Part shown: positions 1 to 5,056 of the stretch, one piece after another
How the letters are laid out: each line of letters opens with the position of its first letter
Numbering within the stretch: the first letter of the stretch is position 1
Assembly (NCBI GenBank): GCA_017995695.1
Contig: JAGOIJ010000123.1
Coordinates: 1-5,056, forward strand
DNA length: 5,056 bases
Reading direction: 5' to 3'
From: Candidatus Omnitrophota bacterium
GTDB lineage: Bacteria > Omnitrophota > Gorgyraeia > Gygaellales > Profunditerraquicolaceae
Notes under the pieces: generated by a model
Databases searched by the model: none
Told to the model about the DNA's origin: nothing
Seen by the model: the letters and a program-made list of their open reading frames with translations, nothing else
Program-made: the position numbers and the translations under genes

Positions 1-602
1 TTGTCAATGCGCAACCTTTGTAGCTGATAATACACCACCCTGGCAACGCGTAGATTGCCGAGAGGACCCTGCATTAATTGAAAGGAATGTGGCGTATGGT
101 ATTCCATGCGTTGCGCAATGTAATACGGTCGCATATACTTACGGATCACTAATATCGCGATATCGAGCTGGCGCACATTATCCCAGAAATCATTAGAGCT
201 TACTTGTAAAATAACAAGATCTGGCTCAATCTGTTTTACATACCTTTGAAGGACAAGGTACTCCTGGGCGGTTCCATAGCCAATACCCGCATACACAAAT
301 ATTTCCGCGTCCAAAACTTTCTTAAGATACGCGTAATACATCTTAGCCGGATCGAGGTTGCAGCCTTCAGTATAAGAATCTCCGACAAGAAGAATCTTTA
401 ACTTCTGCGTATCTACATCTCCCCTTATTTCTTTACCCTCCCACCCAAATTCGTGCCAAACAGGAGCTTCATCATACAGTAAGGGGATGCCGTGACGAAC
501 GAATTGATAGAGCCGCAACGATACTTCTAACACAAACACACAAACAAATAGTGTTCCAAAAAATAATCCGAGTTTCAGAAAAAAATTAGAATTTTTTCCC
601 AT
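1..602 (-). CDS. Membrane-anchored SGNH/GDSL-family hydrolase, partial (C-terminus off the left edge)
   Basis: The first 200 codons are present and the frame is still open at base 1, so the C-terminus is missing. Residues 7-36 form a hydrophobic segment after a short basic start (MGKNSNFFLK), which fits a single membrane anchor with the catalytic domain outside the cytoplasm. Block I of the SGNH fold is GDSYTEG at 74-80, with Ser76 the predicted nucleophile. YAGIGYGT at 104-111 fits block II, with a glycine for the oxyanion hole, and SSND at 135-138 fits block III, with Asn137. The block V Asp-x-x-His would lie outside the window. SGNH enzymes of this build are esterases or O-acetyl transferases and deacetylases acting on envelope polysaccharides or lipids; the substrate cannot be read here. 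The ATG at 602 overlaps the end of the MazG-like gene by 17 bases and has no clear Shine-Dalgarno sequence, so translational coupling is likely. No in-frame Met follows until residue 88, beyond the anchor and block I, which supports this start. Confidence 0.87.
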   Translation of the reverse strand, partial: MGKNSNFFLKLGLFFGTLFVCVFVLEVSLRLYQFVRHGIPLLYDEAPVWHEFGWEGKEIRGDVDTQKLKILLVGDSYTEGCNLDPAKMYYAYLKKVLDAEIFVYAGIGYGTAQEYLVLQRYVKQIEPDLVILQVSSNDFWDNVRQLDIAILVIRKYMRPYYIAQRMEYHTPHSFQLMQGPLGNLRVARVVYYQLQRLRID

Positions 603-894
603 GACGATAAGGACGGGTCTTATTGTAGGCGATCTTCTTCGCTAGCATCGCCTCAAGGTCAATATCGCGGGCTCCGCAATAATCAAAAATGCGAATGCAG
701 CAATCAGCCAGCTCTTCGGCAACATTATCTTTGCTGCCATGGCTGCGCATAGCCTCAAGCGCTTCAGACAATTCCGAGTGCATAAGCGCGATTAACTCTC
801 CGTCATTACGTTCTGTCTCCCACCAACCCTTTTCACGAGCAATGCCATGGCATTGCGCAATGAGTTTGCGTATAGTATAACTACTCTGCCCCAT
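586..894 (-). CDS. MazG-like nucleotide pyrophosphohydrolase, short single-domain form
   Basis: This 102-residue all-alpha protein carries the metal-binding pattern of the MazG/dUTPase-like superfamily. ELSE at 41-44 supplies ExxE, and ELAD at 61-64 supplies ExxD after 16 intervening residues, followed by IRIFD (67-71) with Asp71. The tail YNKTRPYRHGKKF (90-102) is typical of short MazG-like proteins found in bacteria and phages. Family members hydrolyse nucleoside triphosphates to monophosphate and pyrophosphate, in the cytoplasm, using Mg2+; the preferred nucleotide cannot be told. The frame is open upstream to 957, but the ATG at 894 is chosen because AAGGAG sits seven bases before it and because the longer version would add 21 residues overlapping the lipoprotein gene. 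With this start it overlaps that gene by 14 bases and the SGNH gene by 17, so it is embedded in the operon. It is far shorter than the two-domain MazG of E. coli and looks complete for the short type. Confidence 0.88.
   Translation of the reverse strand: MGQSSYTIRKLIAQCHGIAREKGWWETERNDGELIALMHSELSEALEAMRSHGSKDNVAEELADCCIRIFDYCGARDIDLEAMLAKKIAYNKTRPYRHGKKF
839..862. repeat. Nested palindromes inside the MazG-like gene
   Basis: Bases 839-856 read GCAATGCCATGGCATTGC, a perfect 18-base palindrome. It overlaps a second perfect palindrome, CATTGCGCAATG, at 851-862. The unit GCAATG/CATTGC therefore appears three times in alternating orientation. The block falls at about codons 11-19 of the MazG-like gene and encodes a normal-looking helix (IAQCHGIA), so it may be coding coincidence. 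In mRNA it could fold into alternative hairpins close to the translation start. Confidence 0.6.
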
Positions 895-1318
895 ATCCAC
901 TCTCCTTAATCTGGCTGCTATCGGATTCCTGAAGCTTATCAAATAACTGCTTCGCAAATATCTCTTTAGTCGAAGTGCTGGGTGAGGAAACCGCTACTTC
1001 AGTCGTATTCACATCAACCGGTTTTAGAAATATACCCACGGGCGTGGTATCTTCCGAAGAAACATACGCAGCGATCATGCCCTTATTGGTATCTTGGGCA
1101 TAAATATGCGCGCCCATGGCCTTAAGCGCATCCTCGACCTTGAGGTGCGAAAGTTTATAATCTAGCGGAAACTGCTGGGTAATGGCATTGACGCGGCCAG
1201 CTTCAATCTCTTTTGTTGAAACGCCGATAAAACCCTTACCCGCCTCTTTAAGCGATGCGCATCCCCAACAATGCGCAACAATAGCTACTCCCAAAACCAG
1301 CATGACAATATATCTCAT
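881..1318 (-). CDS. Small putative lipoprotein of unknown function
   Basis: This 145-residue protein starts with a short basic N-terminus (MRY) and a hydrophobic segment (about residues 4-16), followed by HCWGC ending at Cys20. Gly at -1 fits a lipobox, but Trp at -2 and Cys at -3 are atypical, so lipidation at Cys20 is likely rather than certain. Processing would leave about 126 residues outside the cytoplasm. The mature part has a conserved-looking GVSTKEIEAGR stretch (32-42), a middle segment EDTTPVGIFLKPVD (89-102) and VAVSSPSTSTKE (108-119), suggesting a small alpha/beta domain. I associate this pattern with small uncharacterised lipoproteins of Omnitrophota-type bacteria, from memory only. 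The ATG at 1318 is preferred over TTG at 1324 because AAGGGAGG ends six bases before the ATG but abuts the TTG. Its 3' end overlaps the MazG-like gene by 14 bases, and a 99-base gap separates it from the patatin gene upstream. Confidence 0.8.
   Translation of the reverse strand: MRYIVMLVLGVAIVAHCWGCASLKEAGKGFIGVSTKEIEAGRVNAITQQFPLDYKLSHLKVEDALKAMGAHIYAQDTNKGMIAAYVSSEDTTPVGIFLKPVDVNTTEVAVSSPSTSTKEIFAKQLFDKLQESDSSQIKESGYGAE
902..907 (-). promoter_or_regulatory. Ribosome binding site for the MazG-like gene
   Basis: AAGGAG on the minus strand (907 to 902) lies seven bases before the ATG at 894-892. It lies inside the last codons of the lipoprotein gene. It decides the start of the MazG-like protein at 894 rather than at the upstream in-frame codon at 957. 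Confidence 0.85.
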
Positions 1319-1324
1319 CAGCAA

Positions 1325-1332
1325 CCTCCCTT
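1325..1332 (-). promoter_or_regulatory. Ribosome binding site for the lipoprotein gene
   Basis: AAGGGAGG on the minus strand (1332 to 1325) is a near-perfect Shine-Dalgarno match, six bases before the ATG at 1318-1316. It is among the strongest sites in the window, so this protein may be made at a higher rate than its upstream neighbour, which has only a weak purine-rich leader. Confidence 0.85.
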
Positions 1333-1392
1333 AGAATTTTTTCTACTATCAATGCCAAGAAAAAATTTTACTTCGAGCTGAGTATCAGCGAG

Positions 1393-1410
1393 AAGAAAAT
1401 ACTTTTTCTT
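1393..1410. other. Short AT-rich inverted repeat in the 99-base gap
   Basis: AAGAAAA (1393-1399) and TTTTCTT (1404-1410) are perfect 7-base complements around a 4-base loop, just downstream of the patatin stop codon. The stem is weak because it has only one G-C pair, and no T-run follows it on the minus strand, so it is not a convincing terminator. It could be an RNA processing or stability element between the two halves of the cluster, or chance in AT-rich spacer. Confidence 0.3.
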
Positions 1411-1417
1411 ATCACGA

Positions 1418-3433
1418 TCATTCATTAATCAACTGTTTAATTTTATCGATATTCCTACGCGTCTCTTCCTCACCGCGCTTGGCAAACTCTTCAGCCCTGT
1501 GCAGCTCAAGCCAAAACAATCCTTGGGTATCAGGATGCAATACAACATCAGCTAAGCGCGTTTCGTGTTTGGCAACTTCAGACTGCAGGATCTCAAAGCT
1601 GCTAAATATATAGTCCAGAATGTTTGCCTTAAACTTATTTCTAACATAATTTTGCAGTTTAAGCCAGCGCAATTTACGAGATTCTTTTGAACCTTCGTTC
1701 ATCACCTCTTTGATACGCTCGCACTGACGCAGCTTATCTTCCTGAGAAGGGGTTACGTTAACGGCAATGATCTTCTTAACGCCCATCGCTAAAAGCGGCT
1801 CCGTCGGAACAGGATGCATGACGCCGCCGTCAAACAATATCTCCTCTCTTAACTTAAACGGCATGAACACGCCGGGCATAGAACAGCTAGCCATAATAGC
1901 ATCAACGAGGAATCCTTTATCAATAATCTTAGTTTCTTTATGCGTCACATCGCTGGCAATAATCTTTAAGGGCATACGCACATCGCGAAATGTCTTTGAA
2001 CCTAAATGCCTCTTAAGAAAGTTATAAAGCTTCTTGCCTTTGATAAATCCTAAAGTCGGCAGCGTCAAGTCAAGGATATTCCAAATAAAATGCGGTCCTT
2101 TAAATTCACTGCAGATGCCGAGAATCTCCTTGCTCGTATTGCCTACTGCCCACAAAGCGCCAATCACTGCACCAATGCTTGAACCAGCGACAACATCAAC
2201 GGGGATGCGCTCTTCTTCAAGAACCCTCAACACGCCAATATGGCAAAATCCATAGGCTGCCCCGGCGCCAAGCGCCAGCCCAACTTGGCAATTGCCTACC
2301 TGCCGAGCGATCCTTCTGATCGCCTGAGAATATTCAGCGGCCGGCTCAAGCAACACCAAATTATCCGGCTTACCAAAACCAATTCTCGGCAGAGTCGCAT
2401 ATACCTCCCGCTGCAGAAGAGCCATTTGACTCTCATGTCTCAATTTAGAAAATTTATACTCATTGATAATAACCCGGATCTTTGATTCCTGAAAAGCGAA
2501 CTCCGTTTTTAAATGTTCGACGAGCTTATTCGTGCGCTCTAAGTCGACGGCCTGCGGGCTGGTAAGGATATGGATAAGTTCAGCCTGATTAAGCATCTCT
2601 AAAATCGAACGGTCCATGACCGAGGGAAGATCAAACACAATATAATGATAATCATTAACCAATAGGCTTAATATCTCAACGAGATTACGCACGCACAATG
2701 CTTGATTCTCTTCATATGAAAGACAAAGGCCATCGATGCCCAGGCCCGTCTTAAAAACATAATCGTTTTTTATGCGCGTGGCATCGAGAGGATCTGATAA
2801 ATGAAGGATGCGATAATCGCTACTTTTGTTCGCATAGCGAGGAAAATGATGGGTGCGATCCTTGCGATTTATATCAAGCACGATGAGCGACTTATTGCTT
2901 TCACGGGCAAGGCTTAAACTAAGATTAAGGGCGTACACACTTTTTCCTGCCTGGGAATAAGAGCTGAACACCGCGATAATCGTGCTTTCAAAAATGGTTT
3001 TCTGATGAAGATCTTTGCGTTTGAGGCGTCGCGATAACGACTGACTAAGATCAATAGCTAAAGAAGGAATGTGGGTAAGGAGTGCGTTAAAATCATCTTT
3101 GGCGATAACCAACAGCAAGCAATCATTCACCGCTTCGGCGGTTACCGAATGACTCTCCCCGGTCAATAACGAAATAATTCCAAAATAAGTGCCTCGATGA
3201 AGATACTCAAGTATGGTTTTGCGACCTGCGGCGTCTTGCGTATAGATAACCACCCTGCCGATAACGACGCAATAAAAAGCATCAGCCGAGGCGCCTTCTT
3301 GATAAATAATGTGCCCTTTGCTACACTCCTGGAAACTGCTTTTTTGCTTGCATAACGCAAATTCATCGTCGGTGAGCTTTGAGAAAATAGGGATTTCACG
3401 CACGAATGCGTCTTGGTCAAACGGTTCGATCAT
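1418..3433 (-). CDS. Three-domain protein: cNMP-binding-type domain, MinD/CpaE-like P-loop domain, patatin-like phospholipase
   Basis: The protein has 671 residues in three parts. Residues about 10-130 form a CRP-type beta-roll (GHIIYQEGASADAFYCVVIG at 40-59, FGIISLLTGE at 84-93). Residues about 150-380 resemble MinD/CpaE ATPases: a Walker A-like QAGKS (161-165), LIVLDIN with Asp187, and a Walker B-like YIVFDLP with Asp268. Residues about 383-560 are patatin: GAGAAYG (389-395) for the oxyanion hole, nucleophile elbow GSSIG with Ser419, and catalytic Asp535 in FDGG. The remaining C-terminus is charged and helical. Patatins hydrolyse acyl esters of lipids, and cNMP-domain/patatin fusions are known in the neuropathy target esterase group. 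No signal peptide is visible, so it probably acts at the inner face of the membrane. Several motif positions are substituted: no Arg in the cNMP phosphate cassette, Tyr159 where MinD has its signature Lys, and Tyr394 where patatins often have Arg or Lys. The ATG follows the upstream TAA with no gap. The leader is purine-rich but has no strong Shine-Dalgarno, so coupling is likely. Confidence 0.9.
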   Translation of the reverse strand: MIEPFDQDAFVREIPIFSKLTDDEFALCKQKSSFQECSKGHIIYQEGASADAFYCVVIGRVVIYTQDAAGRKTILEYLHRGTYFGIISLLTGESHSVTAEAVNDCLLLVIAKDDFNALLTHIPSLAIDLSQSLSRRLKRKDLHQKTIFESTIIAVFSSYSQAGKSVYALNLSLSLARESNKSLIVLDINRKDRTHHFPRYANKSSDYRILHLSDPLDATRIKNDYVFKTGLGIDGLCLSYEENQALCVRNLVEILSLLVNDYHYIVFDLPSVMDRSILEMLNQAELIHILTSPQAVDLERTNKLVEHLKTEFAFQESKIRVIINEYKFSKLRHESQMALLQREVYATLPRIGFGKPDNLVLLEPAAEYSQAIRRIARQVGNCQVGLALGAGAAYGFCHIGVLRVLEEERIPVDVVAGSSIGAVIGALWAVGNTSKEILGICSEFKGPHFIWNILDLTLPTLGFIKGKKLYNFLKRHLGSKTFRDVRMPLKIIASDVTHKETKIIDKGFLVDAIMASCSMPGVFMPFKLREEILFDGGVMHPVPTEPLLAMGVKKIIAVNVTPSQEDKLRQCERIKEVMNEGSKESRKLRWLKLQNYVRNKFKANILDYIFSSFEILQSEVAKHETRLADVVLHPDTQGLFWLELHRAEEFAKRGEEETRRNIDKIKQLINE

Positions 3434-4666
3434 TTAAAGTCTTTTTCTCTGGCAGACAACAGCGAACTGCCGCGCGCTCTCTCTAACGGTCCTAGCGAAG
3501 GTTTTATAATCAACATCGATAAGACCAAAGCGCGGCTTAAATCCTTTATCCCACTCAAAATTATCCAGAAGCGACCAATATACATAAGCCTTTACTCGAA
3601 TGCCCTCTCTTAAGGCGCGGCTTATCGCTAACAGATGCTCCCGGATAAAATTCCACCGGCGAACATCATTATCAATACATATCCCATTTTCTAGTATAAG
3701 AATGGGCAGTTTATATTTCTTCATCTTGGAAAGCAAATGGTAAAGGCCTTCAGGGTACACGTCCCAGCCCATGGTGTTCTTCTCAAGCGTGCTATGTTCC
3801 AGACTGCAGGGCTTCACTAAAAAATCGCGCATCCCCCACCCTCGTATATCAACCAAGGCCCGCGTGTAGTAATTGATCCCGATAAAATCAAGCGACTTGC
3901 GAGCGTTTAAATTTTCGATGATGTCGAAATTGTATAATTGGGATCGTATGCGAGAAAACAAGACATTCTTAAAACTCCGGGAACAAGGAACAAAATCCTG
4001 CATATTGTGAGCGATGCTCACCAAAGGCGCAAGCATCCCCTCGTTTTTGTATATCTGATGAATAAGGGTGTATGCCTTGATGTGCGCTTGTAGTAAGTAA
4101 TCAGTTACCACCTTGGTCTTGGAAAATGAGCGTTTTTGCGGAGGCCAGGCACCGATAAGATAAGCATGGTAGGTATACACAAGGGGTTCGTTGATGGTTA
4201 CCCAATAACGAACATCGTGAGCAAATACTTCGACAACTTTCTTAACATAACGCAAATAATACTCAACAGAGCTCAGGTGTTCCCAACCGCCGATGCGCGC
4301 AAACCATAGCGGGTTCGTAAAATGATGTAGCGTTACAATAGGCTCCAGACCTCGCTTGCGTAAAGCCGCAATTACTTCTCGATAATGAGCGATAGCTTGT
4401 TCATCCCAGAAACCTTCCTGCGGCTCAATACGGCTCCATTCAAAGGAAAGACGGTGGCAATTATGATGTAACGATTGCGCCAGGTCAAAGTCCTCCTGGA
4501 ACAACTGGTAGTGCCGGCACGCCTCACCCGACGTATCAGGCAAACCAACGCGCTTCTCCCACTCCCACCAATCACAATGGCTATTATTCCCTTCAACCTG
4601 GTAAGAAGAAGTGGCTGCGCCAAAAAGAAAATCAGAAGGAAAAATAAAGGATTCTTGCTCTGGCAT
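3434..4666 (-). CDS. Glycoside hydrolase family 1 (beta-glucosidase/beta-glycosidase type)
   Basis: This 410-residue protein has the full set of family 1 landmarks. The N-terminal signature is FPSDFLFGAATSSYQVEG (9-26), with Gln23 for the -1 sugar. HRLSFEWSRIEP (71-82) and TLHHFTNP (112-119) follow. The acid/base is Glu160 in TINEP, the nucleophile is Glu326 in ILENG, NYYT at 265-268 precedes it, and the aglycone/sugar-binding stretch YWSLLDNFEW at 363-372 comes after. It should cleave beta-linked glucosides, galactosides or related glycosides with retention of configuration; the exact sugar cannot be told. No signal peptide is seen, so it acts in the cytoplasm on imported or internal glycosides. 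It is somewhat shorter than the usual 440-470 residues but complete at both ends. The EGFWDEQAIAHYRE and FTNPLWFA stretches resemble the thermophile/archaeal-like branch. ATG 4666 is the first in-frame start after an upstream TGA; no Shine-Dalgarno is visible, suggesting a short-leader or weak start. The next gene begins directly at its stop. Confidence 0.95.
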   Translation of the reverse strand: MPEQESFIFPSDFLFGAATSSYQVEGNNSHCDWWEWEKRVGLPDTSGEACRHYQLFQEDFDLAQSLHHNCHRLSFEWSRIEPQEGFWDEQAIAHYREVIAALRKRGLEPIVTLHHFTNPLWFARIGGWEHLSSVEYYLRYVKKVVEVFAHDVRYWVTINEPLVYTYHAYLIGAWPPQKRSFSKTKVVTDYLLQAHIKAYTLIHQIYKNEGMLAPLVSIAHNMQDFVPCSRSFKNVLFSRIRSQLYNFDIIENLNARKSLDFIGINYYTRALVDIRGWGMRDFLVKPCSLEHSTLEKNTMGWDVYPEGLYHLLSKMKKYKLPILILENGICIDNDVRRWNFIREHLLAISRALREGIRVKAYVYWSLLDNFEWDKGFKPRFGLIDVDYKTFARTVRESARQFAVVCQRKRL

Positions 4667-4719
4667 AATTCTATTGATGACTCATTACAACCCAGCGTTG
4701 GAATTTACGTAATTTTTAT

Positions 4720-4725
4720 ATTATA
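4720..4725 (-). promoter_or_regulatory. Possible -10 promoter element for the cluster
   Basis: A perfect TATAAT lies on the minus strand at 4725-4720, which would start transcription near 4713 and give a leader of about 47 bases to the GH1 ATG. No good TTGACA-like -35 sits at the right distance. A second TATAAT is at 4747-4742, with a weak CTGAGC (3 of 6) 17 bases upstream at 4770-4765. Either could be the promoter. The AT-richness of the stretch makes chance matches likely. Confidence 0.35.
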
Positions 4726-4864
4726 TCACGATTAATCAAAAATTATATTGGATATTGTACTTGTGCTCAGAGGATTAAAACCTTCGTGCGTTTTTAGACA
4801 CTGGTCTTGAGCGCGGGTGGTTTGGGCTGATTTCAAGCGGCGAGCGTCCGAGGAACCCGAACCT

Positions 4865-4943
4865 GTGTCATTGCGAGGAGCAAAGCGACGAAGCGATCCT
4901 GAAGCAATCTATTTAGATTGCTTCGCTTCGCTCGCAATGACAC
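4865..4943. repeat. Palindromic interspersed repeat (REP/MITE-like), 79 bases
   Basis: The outer arms GTGTCATTGCGAG (4865-4877) and CTCGCAATGACAC (4931-4943) are perfect 13-base complements. The inner arms GAAGCAATCT (4901-4910) and AGATTGCTTC (4915-4924) are perfect 10-base complements around an ATTT loop. The left half carries about 23 extra bases containing a second, diverged copy of the inner unit (CGAAGCGATCC), so the element is asymmetric. Sequences of this general form, with TGTCATTGCGAG ends and a GCTTCG-rich body, are known to me as dispersed non-coding repeats in many bacterial genomes. It carries no gene. It lies between the cluster and whatever precedes it and may act as a transcript-end or stability structure, but that is inference. 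Confidence 0.85.
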
Positions 4944-4969
4944 GGTAGATACTTCGCTCGTTCCGTAAG

Positions 4970-4978
4970 TTATCCACA
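4970..4978 (+). other. Single DnaA-box-like 9-mer
   Basis: TTATCCACA matches the bacterial DnaA-box consensus TTATNCACA exactly. It stands alone: no second good match or AT-rich unwinding repeat set is nearby, so it does not mark an origin. It may be chance or an isolated DnaA site. Confidence 0.25.
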
Positions 4979-4986
4979 TTATCCTA

Positions 4987-5023
4987 CTCCTCGCCTTGGG
5001 TTCTTAAAGAACCAGGCTCGGAG
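4987..5023. other. Imperfect hairpin, possible transcript end
   Basis: CTCC (4987-4990) pairs with GGAG (5020-5023), GCCT (4993-4996) with AGGC (5014-5017), and GGTTC (4999-5003) with GAACC (5009-5013), closed by a TTAAA loop with small internal mismatches. On the minus strand it directly follows a TAA at 5026-5024, the position expected for a stem after an upstream gene. No T-run follows on that strand. On the plus strand it is followed by TTATTT. It may be a weak terminator or a second dispersed repeat. Confidence 0.4.
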
Positions 5024-5056
5024 TTATTTCGCAGACGCTTCAGCATACTCTATGGT

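Larger units (their letters stand above)
4667..5056. other. Gene-poor leader region upstream of the cluster
   Basis: No supported gene lies in these 390 bases. They hold, from the GH1 start outward, AT-rich promoter-like sequence (4718-4747), about 80 bases of unexplained GC-richer sequence (4785-4864), a palindromic repeat (4865-4943), a DnaA-box-like 9-mer (4970-4978) and an imperfect hairpin (4987-5023). On the minus strand 5056-5024 is an open stretch of ten codons (ending ASAK) closed by TAA, which could be the tail of an upstream gene but is too short to call. The plus strand is also open from 4949 to the edge with no ATG. Confidence 0.6.

Noticed and set aside
111..118. TTGCGCAA palindrome, with similar GCGCAA words near 8, 854 and 1273
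   Set aside because: These are short words within coding sequence, explained by codon use; spacing and orientation show no array.
689..880. Plus-strand open frame opposite the MazG-like gene
   Set aside because: It is antisense to a well-supported gene, rich in Ser, and has no recognisable motif.
895..957. A longer MazG-like protein starting at 957
   Set aside because: The 21 extra residues overlap the lipoprotein gene in another frame and look unlike the family. A strong AAGGAG lies seven bases before the ATG at 894.
1319..1324. TTG start for the lipoprotein at 1324
   Set aside because: The Shine-Dalgarno sequence abuts the TTG with no spacer, while the ATG at 1318 has a proper six-base spacing.
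1767..2485. Plus-strand open frames opposite the patatin gene
   Set aside because: All lie antisense to clear domains of the 671-residue protein, with low-complexity translations and no family resemblance.
3163..3420. Second minus-strand frame inside the cNMP-domain region
   Set aside because: It overlaps the real gene in another frame. The real frame shows the beta-roll pattern and this one shows nothing.
4372..4735. Alternative frames over the GH1 N-terminus, on both strands
   Set aside because: The GH1 frame carries the N-terminal family signature there; the others give Arg-rich, motif-free translations.
4735..4908. 58-codon open minus-strand frame across the repeat
   Set aside because: It has no start codon, translates the palindromic repeat itself, and resembles the spurious peptides such repeats produce.
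4970..4978. Replication origin at the DnaA-box match
   Set aside because: There is a single box, with no cluster of boxes, no AT-rich repeat set and no dnaA or dnaN gene nearby.
5024..5056. C-terminal tail of an upstream minus-strand gene ending at TAA 5024
   Set aside because: Only ten codons are visible, too few to separate from chance, although the following hairpin makes it plausible.

Overview
The window reads as one leftward (minus-strand) gene cluster from a bacterium of moderate GC content. All five supported genes lie on the minus strand, so transcription runs from about 4720 down to 1 and leaves the window at the left edge. The strong AAGGAG-type ribosome binding sites, a lipoprotein signal and a CRP-type sensor domain fused to a patatin show that it is bacterial. 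The small lipoprotein looks to me like a family I associate with Omnitrophota-type uncultured bacteria. That is recollection, not a search result, so the taxonomic guess is weak.

Layout in transcription order. (1) 5056-4667 is a gene-poor leader of about 390 bases. It holds an imperfect hairpin at 4987-5023, a DnaA-box-like 9-mer, a 79-base palindromic interspersed repeat at 4865-4943 and AT-rich promoter-like sequence near 4720-4747. (2) 4666-3434 is a cytoplasmic family 1 glycoside hydrolase with both catalytic glutamates. (3) 3433-1418 begins directly after the previous stop codon. It encodes a 671-residue protein joining a cyclic-nucleotide-binding-type domain, a MinD/CpaE-like P-loop domain and a patatin-like lipid hydrolase domain. 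(4) After a 99-base gap, 1318-881 encodes a small putative lipoprotein. (5) 894-586 is a short MazG-like nucleotide pyrophosphohydrolase that overlaps the lipoprotein gene by 14 bases. (6) 602-1 is the first 200 codons of a membrane-anchored SGNH/GDSL hydrolase that overlaps the MazG-like gene by 17 bases and continues beyond the left edge.

The spacing (0 bases, 99 bases, then overlaps of 14 and 17 bases) suggests one operon, possibly with a second entry point or processing site in the 99-base gap. The products do not form a recognised pathway. They combine sugar hydrolysis, lipid or ester hydrolysis at or beyond the membrane, an envelope lipoprotein and nucleotide clean-up. The most unusual object is the three-domain patatin protein, in which several textbook ligand or catalytic motif positions are substituted. 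The palindromic repeat upstream of the cluster is the clearest non-coding structure. I see no CRISPR array, tRNA, rRNA or transposase gene.
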